Positions 1-7,313 of a stretch of 64,000 bases of DNA are shown here, piece by piece. Below the pieces are notes generated by a model. The model ran no database searches and was not told where the DNA came from. It was given only the letters and a program-made list of their open reading frames with translations. The DNA is taken from NCBI RefSeq assembly GCF_003002925.1, contig NZ_PVTK01000001.1, positions 1-64,000 on the forward strand, in the 5' to 3' direction. Both the position numbers and the translations under genes were made by a program. This DNA is from Vreelandella songnenensis (GTDB lineage Bacteria; Pseudomonadota; Gammaproteobacteria; Pseudomonadales; Halomonadaceae). Positions within the stretch are counted from its first letter, which is position 1, and the number at the start of each line of letters is the position of its first letter.

Positions 1-297
1 GACAACCGCCTCGGCCAGCTCAACGGCACCCGCTACCGCTACGATGGCGCAGGCAATATGATCGAACGGCAACAGCCCAACGGCGAGCGCCTGACCATGG
101 GCTACGATGGTGCCAACCGCCTGGTAAGCCTCACGCGCACCGCCACTACCCACTACGGTTTGTACGGCGATCGCATCGTGCGGGAGGAAAGCGATAGTCA
201 GCGCACCACGGTCGTCTACGAACCGGGCAGTTTTGTGCCCATGCTGCGCCTTGATGGGATCGAAAACGGTCAGGCGCTCAGCGCCTTCGTCACGGAT
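1..297 (+). pseudogene. Rhs/YD-repeat protein fragment (truncated, 5' end outside window)
   Basis: The frame is open from the left edge of the window and reads as YD-repeat sequence: RYRYDGAGNMIER, GYDGANRLVSL and YGDRIVREE are typical Rhs core repeats. The segment around residues 60-80 from the first Met (YEPGSFVPMLRLDG) resembles the last part of the Rhs core before the hypervariable C-terminal tip. After SAFVTD (about base 297) the similarity ends. The frame runs 15 more codons to a stop at 340-342 without the expected conserved core end (DHLGTP, GLYYNRARYYDP). Rhs proteins are large secreted or surface proteins, often polymorphic toxins. This copy looks cut at the junction, so it is called a remnant. 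How much intact Rhs lies to the left cannot be seen. Confidence 0.75.
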
Positions 298-724
298 GTA
301 CTGTGTACTTCGATGCTGCTGGCTCTAATCAAATCAGCTTAAAAGCTTTATTTAGCGTTGCAACTGTATCATTAGGAGCGACTCGTCTGTAGGGATGGCT
401 AGCCCAGCTGTGCAGGAGGCTATGTTAGACTTTATTGTCAGTGCTTTGACAGGAACTAGCCCTACTTCAAATATTTAGGGAGCTAAAGGTGCTGCAGTAG
501 AATATTTCTTTAGCGCTTTCTTTGTATTATTTTGGGGCTTGCCTGCTTTTTCCTTGGAATTAAAAGAAAGTAAAATCCACATTTTAACCTACTACCAAGT
601 ATTCGGTTCTGGAATATTTTATGATGATCCGAGGCATTATTTCGAGGGATCAAACATATTGGTGTGTGGTTATCAAATCCACTCTTTATACCAAAAAGCC
701 ATAGAATCAAAACTAATGTATTGA
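298..724 (+). other. AT-rich, frame-broken segment between two Rhs fragments
   Basis: This stretch is clearly richer in A and T than its surroundings and has no intact gene. One frame from 303 reads VYFDAAGSNQISLKALF and stops at 390-392. Another from about 395 reads MASPAVQEAMLDFIVSAL, meets one in-frame TAG at 476-478, then continues without a stop to 724 (GAKGAAVEYFFSAFF near its start, a hydrophobic stretch, then an acidic/aromatic part). Read together, the frames look like a single old coding region broken by one frameshift and one nonsense codon. Rhs loci typically carry AT-rich toxin and immunity cassettes at exactly this position. That identity is inference; I recognise no toxin domain. 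Confidence 0.45.
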
Positions 725-725
725 G

Positions 726-1185
726 TGCAACGAGCACGGCAATCCTCTCGCCGCCGCTGTTGAAGGCACTACCCGCTTCGCCTATGAGCAGGAGGCCCTG
801 CCCGACCGCCCTACCACGGTCACCGATGCGGTGCTTCTCCCAGAGCGAGTGAAACGCCCTGGGCCAAGTTACCGCTCAGATCAACTGTTCTCCAGCGCAA
901 CGAGATGGGCGGCGATTCGCCACGCAATTGACGGGCGGCTCCCATTGGCAGCACCATTTAGATACCCAAGGGCGACTAGTCGAGCTGGAAGGCCCGCAAG
1001 GCTTCCGCCAGCAGCCCTTCTTTGATACTCACGGCCGCCCGGTGAAACGTATGGAGGCCGGCGGCAGCCATCAGACCACCGCTTATGACGAGGTCGGCCG
1101 CCTGAATGAACTCACCCTAGGCAACGGTGCGGTCTACCACTTCGCCTATGGCGCCATGGTCCGCCCGCCCAGCAGCAAACACTAG
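726..1185 (+). pseudogene. Rhs core fragment, frameshifted
   Basis: YD-repeat coding sequence resumes here. The first part is in one frame (NEHGNPLAA, GTTRFAYEQEALPDRP). It switches to another frame between about 838 and 853 (NALGQVTAQI, then GGSHWQHHLDTQGRLVELEG, THGRPVKRMEAGGSH, YDEVGRLNELTLGNGAVYHF). It ends at a stop at 1183-1185 after an unrelated short tail. There is no plausible start or ribosome binding site. Its content corresponds to a more N-terminal part of the Rhs core than the fragment at 1-297, so this is a second, displaced copy and not a direct continuation. It is a non-functional remnant. Confidence 0.75.
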
Positions 1186-1212
1186 CGCTGGGGCGCCACT
1201 GGTCAATTAAAC

Positions 1213-3099
1213 TCAGCGCGGGTCTTCTGCCGGCGCCGTCCACACTGGCACATCTTCACGCTTGGGTTCGTGCCACTCCTGGCGCATGGCAATATTCAAC
1301 GACTCCTCGAGCTTCATGAACAGCTCTCCGTAGCGCGGGCTGAAGCTGATGCCGCCTTCTATCTCCTTCCAGGCATCAAACAGTTCGTCCTCATGGGCCT
1401 GTTCGTTCTGCATGAATGACCAGGTCATCTGCTTGGCGCGCATGGGGTGTACGCCCATGGCGGTCAATGCGTGGCCGCCAAGTTCCAGCGCCGAGTGATA
1501 GGTTTCACTGACCACATCGTCGGCGCCGGCTTCGCGCAGCTGGTAGCCGTGGCCGCGGTCGAAGGCGCGCGCCAGCACCCACACGTTGGGAAAGTAGTGC
1601 TTGACGTGACGGACCATCTGCACGGCGCGCTCGCGGTCGTCGATGGCGACCACCAGCAGGCGCGCATTTTCGATTCCCGCCCGCTCCAGCAGATCCGCGC
1701 GGCTGGCATCGCCAAAGTAGCTCTTGATATGGATTCGGCGGGAGTTTTCGATCTGCTCGAGCTCGAGATCGAGCACGACCATGGGCATGTTGTTGGCCCG
1801 CAGCAGGCGGCAGATAATCTGGCCAAAGCGCCCTACCCCGGCCACGATGACCGGCGCCTGCTCTTCGATGGCGTCAGCGTCGCGCTCATCCTTGCCGCTT
1901 TGATAGCGCGGCAGCACCAGGCGGTCGTAGGCGATGAACAGAAGCGGCGTCAGGAACATGGAAAGCGCCACGACGAGCGAGAGTATCTGTGCGGTATCCG
2001 CCGGAATGACGCTGTTCTGTACGCTGTAGGTGAGCAGTACAAAGCCGAACTCGCCCGCCTGGGCAAGGCTCAGTGCAAACAGCCAGAAGTTGCTTCCCTT
2101 GATTTTGAACAGCAAGGCCAAGGCCAGCAGCACCACAGCCTTGATGACGATAACGCCCAGGGCCAGGCCAATCACGGTAGCCCACTCGGCGGCGAATACG
2201 TCAAAGTTGATACCCGCGCCCACGGTAATGAAGAAAAGCCCGAGCAGTAGCCCCTTGAAGGGTTCGATATTGGCTTCCAGCTCGTGCTTGAACTCACTGT
2301 TGGCAAGCACCACCCCGGCCAGAAACGCCCCGAGGGCGGGCGACAGATTGACCAGACTCATCAGCGCGGCAATGCCGATCACCACCATCAGCGCGGTAGC
2401 GGTAAACACTTCACGAAGCCCGGCGCCTGCCACGTAGCGAAAAAGCGGCGGGCCAAGATAGTAGCCACCGGCGATCACGGCGGCGATGGCAGCGATGACC
2501 ACCAGCGCATGCGCCCACCCGGGCAGGTGTGCGACCAGGTTGAAGCCGCTGTGGTCATCCCCCCCGCCTGCTGCACCCATCAGCTCAGGCAGCGCCAGCA
2601 GCGGAATCAGCGCCAGCATTGGAATGACGGCTATGTCCTGAAACAGCAGTACAGAAAACGCGCTGCGCCCGCCTTCGGTCTTGGCAAGCCCCTTCTCGTT
2701 AAGGGTTTGCAGCACGATGGCCGTTGACGAGAGCGCAAAGATCAGCCCGACCGCCAGCGCGGTCTGCCACACCAGACCGAGCCAGAGCGCAATGGCGAAG
2801 CCCGCCGCGGCGGTAATCACCACCTGCAGGCCGCCCAGCCCTATCAGGCGTACCCGCATTGCCCAGAGGCTCTTGGGGTCAAGCTCCATACCCACCAGAA
2901 ACAGCATCATGACCACGCCGAACTCGGCAAAGTGCTGAATGGTGTTGGTCTCCTGCCCTACCAAACCAAATACCGGACCGATGGCAACGCCTGCCACCAG
3001 ATACCCCAGCACCGACCCCAGCCCGAAGCGCTTGGCCAGCGGCACCGCAATGACGGCCGCCACAAGGTAGATGAATGCTTGAATGAAATAGGCCGTCAT
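1213..3099 (-). CDS. KefB/KefC-type monovalent cation:proton antiporter (CPA2 family)
   Basis: A 628-residue inner-membrane transporter. The N-terminal two thirds form the Na+/H+ exchanger-type membrane domain with about a dozen hydrophobic segments, including the family stretch SVLLFQDIAVIPMLALIPLL. The C-terminal third is a cytoplasmic TrkA-N/RCK nucleotide-binding domain beginning VIVAGVGRFGQIICRLL at about residue 410. Length and sequence match E. coli KefB (601 residues), a glutathione-gated potassium efflux system protecting against electrophiles. No KefG/KefF ancillary oxidoreductase gene is adjacent, so the exact gating and ion are uncertain. The start is supported by AAGGAG six bases upstream. 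It is transcribed alone, divergently from trpR. Confidence 0.88.
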   Translation of the reverse strand: MTAYFIQAFIYLVAAVIAVPLAKRFGLGSVLGYLVAGVAIGPVFGLVGQETNTIQHFAEFGVVMMLFLVGMELDPKSLWAMRVRLIGLGGLQVVITAAAGFAIALWLGLVWQTALAVGLIFALSSTAIVLQTLNEKGLAKTEGGRSAFSVLLFQDIAVIPMLALIPLLALPELMGAAGGGDDHSGFNLVAHLPGWAHALVVIAAIAAVIAGGYYLGPPLFRYVAGAGLREVFTATALMVVIGIAALMSLVNLSPALGAFLAGVVLANSEFKHELEANIEPFKGLLLGLFFITVGAGINFDVFAAEWATVIGLALGVIVIKAVVLLALALLFKIKGSNFWLFALSLAQAGEFGFVLLTYSVQNSVIPADTAQILSLVVALSMFLTPLLFIAYDRLVLPRYQSGKDERDADAIEEQAPVIVAGVGRFGQIICRLLRANNMPMVVLDLELEQIENSRRIHIKSYFGDASRADLLERAGIENARLLVVAIDDRERAVQMVRHVKHYFPNVWVLARAFDRGHGYQLREAGADDVVSETYHSALELGGHALTAMGVHPMRAKQMTWSFMQNEQAHEDELFDAWKEIEGGISFSPRYGELFMKLEESLNIAMRQEWHEPKREDVPVWTAPAEDPR

Positions 3100-3163
3100 G
3101 CAGCGCTCCTTGGATCAACGTAGCGCTATAGTAATCGATTAATCCGCGTGAATAACCCTTTGC

Positions 3164-3191
3164 TTGACTTCCCTGTCAATCTAGATATTGT
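3164..3191 (+). promoter_or_regulatory. Predicted sigma-70 promoter of trpR-trpEG
   Basis: TTGACT at 3164-3169 and TATTGT at 3186-3191 are separated by 16 bases. The -10 element touches the TrpR-type operator immediately downstream, so repressor binding would block polymerase. Transcription would start near 3198, giving a very short leader with no room for an attenuator peptide. Confidence 0.6.
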
Positions 3192-3207
3192 ACTAGTACG
3201 CTAGTAC
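3190..3207 (+). promoter_or_regulatory. TrpR operator (perfect 7-bp arms)
   Basis: GTACTAGTACGCTAGTAC has perfectly complementary outer arms (GTACTAG and CTAGTAC) around a 4-base centre. It closely matches the known E. coli TrpR operators, whose half-site is built on ACTAGT/GTAC. It overlaps the predicted -10 region and start site of the trpR-trpE-trpG operon, predicting tryptophan-dependent autorepression. Confidence 0.85.
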
Positions 3208-3219
3208 ACACAAACACAG

Positions 3220-3522
3220 ATGGGTACGCCTATGCCTTTGCCAGCCTCGTCTTCACAAGACCTCGCATTATCGAATGGCTACCGGGATGCCTTGATCGAT
3301 TATCTCTTGAACGTGGATAGCCCCGAGGCCATGAACGAAGCGCTTGAGCGCCTGCTGACCCCGGCGGAGTACCAGGAGATCAGCAAACGGCTGCAAATCT
3401 TCAATCTGCTGCGTGACGGCGTACCTCATCGCCAGATTGCCCAGATGCTGGGCGTTGGCATTGCCACCGTATCCCGTGGCTCCCGCGCGCTAGGCACTTC
3501 CCACTCGACACTGGACCGCTGA
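3220..3522 (+). CDS. trpR: Trp operon repressor TrpR
   Basis: A 100-residue helix-turn-helix repressor that binds DNA when loaded with L-tryptophan. Residues 68-92 (VPHRQIAQMLGVGIATVSRGSRALG) align with the E. coli TrpR reading head, where GAGIATITRGSNSL is the equivalent, including the Trp-contacting Arg in the xRGS motif. The N-terminal half has the LLTPAEYQEISKRLQI helix typical of the dimer core. Two ATG codons (3220 and 3232) are possible and neither has a strong Shine-Dalgarno. It lies directly behind a TrpR-type operator and is followed after 3 bases by trpE, so repressor and target enzyme form one self-regulated operon, unlike E. coli, where trpR is unlinked. Confidence 0.92.
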   Translation: MGTPMPLPASSSQDLALSNGYRDALIDYLLNVDSPEAMNEALERLLTPAEYQEISKRLQIFNLLRDGVPHRQIAQMLGVGIATVSRGSRALGTSHSTLDR

Positions 3523-3525
3523 ATC

Positions 3526-4944
3526 ATGACGACTCACGCAACGCCCGCATCAGGTACCGGCCCACGCCCGTTCACGCTGCCGCGCAAACCCCACTACGTG
3601 ACGCTGGCCGCCGACTGCGACTTCTTTGCACTGTTCCGAAAAATCGAGAAGCAGTTCGATACCTGCTACATGCTGGAGTCGCTGGGCGAAGACAGCCACA
3701 TGGCCCGCCACTCGATTATCGGCTTCGACCCGCAATACACGATTTACGCCAACGGGCAGACATTGAGCATTGAAGACCGGGAAGGCAATGCCGAGCACTA
3801 CCCAAGTGAAAACCCCTATGAACTGCTGCGCAGCCTGATCCCGCAGAACATCATTTCGCGCAAATATGCCGGGGGGTTGAGCGGCTACCTTGGCTACGAC
3901 GCCATGCAGTATTTCGAGCCCACGCTTTCACTCAAGGCCAGCGATGACTTCGACACCTTTCGCTTCGGGCTCTACAAGGATGGCCTGATTCTCGACAAGA
4001 TGACCGGCGAGGTGACCTACTTCCACTACGATCACAGCCGCTTCGAGTTTCTGCAGTCGTTGATCGATGCCGAAGATGCGCCTAACGGCGCGCTGAAAAT
4101 CACCGCACTCGGCGACACCATGAGCCAGGCCGAACATGCCGACGCCGTAGCCAGGGTCAAGCAGCATATCATCGACGGCAAGGTGTTCCAGTGCGAGGTG
4201 GGGTTCAAGAAGCGCTTTCGTATCGAGGGCGACACCGTGGCCCTTTACGATCAGCTACGCACCATCAATCCCTCGCCGCAGATGTACTTCATGAAGTTTG
4301 GCGAGCAGAAGCTGATAGGCGCAAGCCCCGAGCTGCTGTTCCGCCTGCGCCAGGGCGAGATGGAAACCTTCCCGCTGGCAGGCACCACCACCCGCGGCCG
4401 GGATGCCACGGAAGATACCCAGCTCGCCCGCAAGCTCTTGAACGACCCCAAGGAGATTGCCGAGCACAACATGATCGTGGACCTGCACCGTAACGATATC
4501 GGCCGGGTTGCCCAGTTCGGCACGGTGAAGGTACGCAGCCTCATGGATATCAAGCGCTTCAGCCATGTGCAGCATATTTCCAGCGAGATTGTCGGCATCA
4601 TCGCCGAGGGCGAGGACATGTTCACCGCACTTGCCAGCAACTTCCCGGCCGGCACACTGACCGGTGCGCCCAAGATCGAGGCGATGAAGATCATCGACGA
4701 CCTGGAAACCGATGGCCGAGGCCCTTATGGCGGCGCTGTGGGTCAGTTCTCGTTCAACGGTGACTGCACCTTTGCCATCCCCATTCGCACGGTGTTCGTC
4801 AACGGCAAGCGCGCCTACGTGCAGACCTGCGGCGGCAATGTGTTCGACAGTAACGCCGAGGATGAGTACGAAGAGATCCGGCGCAAGTTCGCCGGCACGC
4901 GCAAGGCGCTGGCCCCCTTCATGGATTCGGAGAGCCTGGCATGA
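3526..4944 (+). CDS. trpE: Anthranilate synthase component I
   Basis: The aminase subunit that converts chorismate plus ammonia or glutamine-derived nitrogen to anthranilate, the first committed step of tryptophan synthesis (472 residues). The chorismate-binding domain is complete: FPLAGTTTRGRD, the EHNMIVDLHRNDIGRV block, FPAGTLTGAPK, GPYGGAVG and FAIPIRT. An LES element at residues 50-52 sits where the tryptophan feedback site (LLES) lies in E. coli TrpE, suggesting allosteric inhibition is kept. The gene begins 3 bases after trpR with only a weak ribosome binding site, so translational coupling is likely. It overlaps trpG by four bases (ATGA). No trpD, trpC, trpF, trpB or trpA follows. Confidence 0.93.
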   Translation: MTTHATPASGTGPRPFTLPRKPHYVTLAADCDFFALFRKIEKQFDTCYMLESLGEDSHMARHSIIGFDPQYTIYANGQTLSIEDREGNAEHYPSENPYELLRSLIPQNIISRKYAGGLSGYLGYDAMQYFEPTLSLKASDDFDTFRFGLYKDGLILDKMTGEVTYFHYDHSRFEFLQSLIDAEDAPNGALKITALGDTMSQAEHADAVARVKQHIIDGKVFQCEVGFKKRFRIEGDTVALYDQLRTINPSPQMYFMKFGEQKLIGASPELLFRLRQGEMETFPLAGTTTRGRDATEDTQLARKLLNDPKEIAEHNMIVDLHRNDIGRVAQFGTVKVRSLMDIKRFSHVQHISSEIVGIIAEGEDMFTALASNFPAGTLTGAPKIEAMKIIDDLETDGRGPYGGAVGQFSFNGDCTFAIPIRTVFVNGKRAYVQTCGGNVFDSNAEDEYEEIRRKFAGTRKALAPFMDSESLA

Positions 4945-5603
4945 AAGTGTTGATCATCGATAACTACGATTCGTTTACCTACAACCTTTACCAGTTCATC
5001 GGCGAGATTCTGACCACCGAGAAGAATCGAGGCGCGCTGGGGGCTTTCGAGATTCTGGTCAAACGCAACGACCAGATCGCCTTTGCCGATATCGTGGCCA
5101 TGGCGCCGGACCGTATCATCATCTCCCCTGGCCCGGGGTCGCCGGATGACCCGCGCTATTTTGGCGTATGCGCCGAAGTGATCAAGGAGCTTGGCAAGAC
5201 CACGCCACTGCTGGGCGTTTGCCTGGGCATGCAGGGCATCGTTCATGTGTTTGGCGGTCAGGTCGTCAAGGCGCCTTTACCCATGCACGGCAAGATCAGC
5301 CCGGTAAACCATGCCCGGCAGTCGGTTTTCAAGGGCGTGCCGGACCAGCTTGAAGTGATGCGCTACCACTCGCTGATTGCCCACGCCCATTCGCTGCCGG
5401 AGTGCCTTCAGGTCACGGCTACCGTGGGCAGCTTGAAGGCCGATGACTTCGAGCAGCGCAGCCACTGGGAGAGCAGCGGCGAGTTCGAGCTGATGGGCGT
5501 CAAGCATCGTGACTACCCGATTCACGGCATCCAGTTTCATCCAGAATCCTTTGCCACCGAAGGCGGCAAGGAGCTGATTGCCAACTTCCTGCTCGCCGCC
5601 TGA
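4941..5603 (+). CDS. trpG: Anthranilate synthase component II (glutamine amidotransferase)
   Basis: The class I glutamine amidotransferase subunit (220 residues) that feeds ammonia to TrpE. The nucleophile is Cys94 in LLGVCLGMQG, the triad is completed by His200 and Glu202 in IQFHPES, and ISPGPGSPDD carries the oxyanion region. Compared with the usual roughly 195-residue TrpG it has extra residues at about 24-36 (TTEKNRGALGAFE) and at about 165-180. It overlaps trpE by ATGA. A PabA role in folate synthesis cannot be excluded from sequence alone, but pairing with trpE behind a TrpR operator argues for tryptophan synthesis. Confidence 0.9.
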   Translation: MKVLIIDNYDSFTYNLYQFIGEILTTEKNRGALGAFEILVKRNDQIAFADIVAMAPDRIIISPGPGSPDDPRYFGVCAEVIKELGKTTPLLGVCLGMQGIVHVFGGQVVKAPLPMHGKISPVNHARQSVFKGVPDQLEVMRYHSLIAHAHSLPECLQVTATVGSLKADDFEQRSHWESSGEFELMGVKHRDYPIHGIQFHPESFATEGGKELIANFLLAA

Positions 5604-5623
5604 GAAATTGTGCTCTACAAGCC

Positions 5624-5661
5624 AAAAAAATGCTGGCTACCGCCTTGAGCGGTAGCCAGCA
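5624..5661. terminator. Hairpin terminator between trpG and the convergent small gene
   Basis: A perfect 13-bp stem (TGCTGGCTACCGC at 5631-5643, GCGGTAGCCAGCA at 5649-5661) with a 5-base loop. The seven A residues at 5624-5630 become a U-tract for minus-strand transcription, so it is a strong terminator for the gene at 5705-6016 and probably also stops trpG transcripts. Confidence 0.85.
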
Positions 5662-5704
5662 TTCAGCAAGTCTGTTTCACGATACGTTCAGGCTGCTAGC
5701 GGCT

Positions 5705-6016
5705 TCAACGGCCCTTGCCCTCATCGCCTAATGTAAACGAGGGCGGGTCACTGGCCGGGAAAGTATCATCGACCATCTCATCGACATCGCTCTCTGTATA
5801 CTCGCCGTTGACGCGATCCGCCGAATAAACCGTATAACCGTCGGCGACCTGCCACTTGCCATCGACCTCCTTGAGATCGTACCTTTCCAGCCAGATGCGG
5901 CTGCCGTCTGCCTTGAGTAACTCAACTTTGGTTTCAGCACTTGCATCTGAAACCGTACCTAACGTACTCCCATCCTGGGTATAGATAGTGGCATCTTGAA
6001 GCTCACGTTGTGCCAT
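5705..6016 (-). CDS. Small acidic hypothetical protein with FPASDPPS tail
   Basis: A 103-residue protein with no function I can name. The start is the Met of MAQRELQDATIY, because GGAGG lies 8 bases before it; an in-frame ATG five codons upstream overlaps that ribosome binding site. Residues 1-75 look like a small beta-rich domain (TIYTQDGSTLGTVSD, WLERYDLKEVDGKWQVADGY). The C-terminus carries DEMVDDTFPASDPPSFT, a tail seen, from general knowledge, at the end of many small proteins in halophilic and other proteobacteria. It is transcribed alone from an AT-rich upstream region and ends in a strong hairpin terminator. Confidence 0.7.
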   Translation of the reverse strand: MAQRELQDATIYTQDGSTLGTVSDASAETKVELLKADGSRIWLERYDLKEVDGKWQVADGYTVYSADRVNGEYTESDVDEMVDDTFPASDPPSFTLGDEGKGR

Positions 6017-6181
6017 CTCAAGGTCCTCCATTGATAGACAAGTATCAATACCTTAGTTGGCCCCAGGCAAATTGGGCAAGCTAATTCAGACAACTTTACC
6101 TTATCGCAACATTCTGATTATAAAGTATAATTTAGTTAACGCTCGAAAAACCCGCGCCTTCCTGCTAAGGCCATGGAAAGC

Positions 6182-7225
6182 CTAGCGTTTTGGTTTGGCC
6201 CTGGGGTGGCCACTACGTGTAGCGGGTTTGCCCTTGCCGCCGGGCTTGCCCGCACGCTTGCCTTGGGCCGCTGGCTTACCGCCTGCCTTGGCCTTGGGGT
6301 GCGCCTTACCCGCCGAGGCGGGCTTGCCCTTGACGCTTGAGCACGTTTTTCCATTAGCCGCCTTGCCGTTAGCCGTTCTACCACTGGCCGGCTTGCCCGC
6401 GCCGCCAGGCTTGCCAGCCGCCGGTTTTGGCTTGCGCGGGTTCGGACTACTCTGCGCGCGTGCCCTGGTCTTCGGTTTGGCTGACTTCTGGGGCGTCGGG
6501 GCGGCCTCGGAGCTTTCGGTCAGTGCCACGATGGTATCGATCTCTTTAGGCGTCAGATCTCGCCAATCGCCCAGCGCCAAGCCTTTGAGACTCACGTTCA
6601 TGATGCGGGTGCGCACCAGTTGAGTGACCTCATAGCCGAAGTATTCGCACATGCGGCGAATCTGGCGATTCAGGCCCTGCACCAGGGTAATCGTGAACGC
6701 AAAGGTAGAGGCCTTCTCTACCTTGCACTTCTTGGTGACCTGACCAAGAATCGGCACGCCCTTTTGCATGCCGTCTACGAATTCATCGGTGATCGGCTTG
6801 TTCACCGTCACCTGATACTCTTTTTCGTGATTATTGTTGGCGCGCAGAATCTTGTTGACCAGATCACCGTTGTTGGTCAAAAAGATCAGCCCCTGGGAGT
6901 CCTTGTCCAGTCTTCCGATAGGGAAAATACGCGCGCCGTGCTTCACGAACTCGACAATGTTGTCCTTTTCGCTGGACTCAGTGGTGCTCACGATCCCGAC
7001 CGGCTTGTTGAGCGCAATCAGGACCAGATCCTCCTCCTCCTGAGGTTCGATCTCCTGACCGTTCACCTTTACCCGATCACCGGCAACTACCTGATCGCCG
7101 GTGGTCGCCCGGCGTCCGTTGATCCAGACGTTGCCCTGCTCGACAAAACGGTCCGCCTCGCGGCGCGAGCAGAGGCCGCTTTCACTGATGTACTTGTTGA
7201 TTCGGGTCGATTTTCGTAATGACAT
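6182..7225 (-). CDS. rluF: 23S rRNA pseudouridine synthase RluF with long basic tail
   Basis: Makes pseudouridine in 23S rRNA (position 2604 in E. coli RluF). An S4 RNA-binding domain covers roughly residues 8-60 ([20 protein letters not shown]). The RsuA-family catalytic domain has the active-site Asp107 in [10 protein letters not shown], plus [16 protein letters not shown]. Identity to E. coli RluF is visibly high up to about residue 240. The protein is 347 residues against 290 in E. coli. The extra part, residues 241-347, is a low-complexity tail rich in Lys, Ala, Gly and Pro with repeated GKPA/AGKP units. The tail is presumably disordered and RNA-binding. Confidence 0.92.
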   Translation of the reverse strand: MSLRKSTRINKYISESGLCSRREADRFVEQGNVWINGRRATTGDQVVAGDRVKVNGQEIEPQEEEDLVLIALNKPVGIVSTTESSEKDNIVEFVKHGARIFPIGRLDKDSQGLIFLTNNGDLVNKILRANNNHEKEYQVTVNKPITDEFVDGMQKGVPILGQVTKKCKVEKASTFAFTITLVQGLNRQIRRMCEYFGYEVTQLVRTRIMNVSLKGLALGDWRDLTPKEIDTIVALTESSEAAPTPQKSAKPKTRARAQSSPNPRKPKPAAGKPGGAGKPASGRTANGKAANGKTCSSVKGKPASAGKAHPKAKAGGKPAAQGKRAGKPGGKGKPATRSGHPRAKPKR

Positions 7226-7264
7226 AACTCGCCGTAAGGCTGAAAGTGGGTAAAGACAGCGTCA

Positions 7265-7297
7265 AAAGAGGCCGCCCACTTTCCGGGCGGCCTCTTT
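7265..7297 (-). terminator. Terminator downstream of ppc
   Basis: A perfect 13-bp stem (AAAGAGGCCGCCC at 7265-7277, GGGCGGCCTCTTT at 7285-7297) with a 7-base loop, 16 bases past the ppc stop codon. On the minus strand the stem is followed by TTTTGAC. Confidence 0.85.
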
Positions 7298-7313
7298 CTC
7301 CCGCGATGTTCGC

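Noticed and set aside
1..1200. Insertion sequence as the cause of the broken Rhs region
   Set aside because: No transposase sequence, terminal inverted repeats or target-site duplication could be identified around the AT-rich segment.
1447..2250. His-rich plus-strand frame opposite the KefB-type antiporter gene
   Set aside because: The His/Gln richness reflects the reverse complement of the antiporter codons; no ribosome binding site or family.
6195..6500. Short tandem-like repeats resembling a CRISPR or VNTR array
   Set aside because: They are in frame with rluF and encode the GKPA/AGKP low-complexity tail; unit lengths are irregular and there are no spacers.
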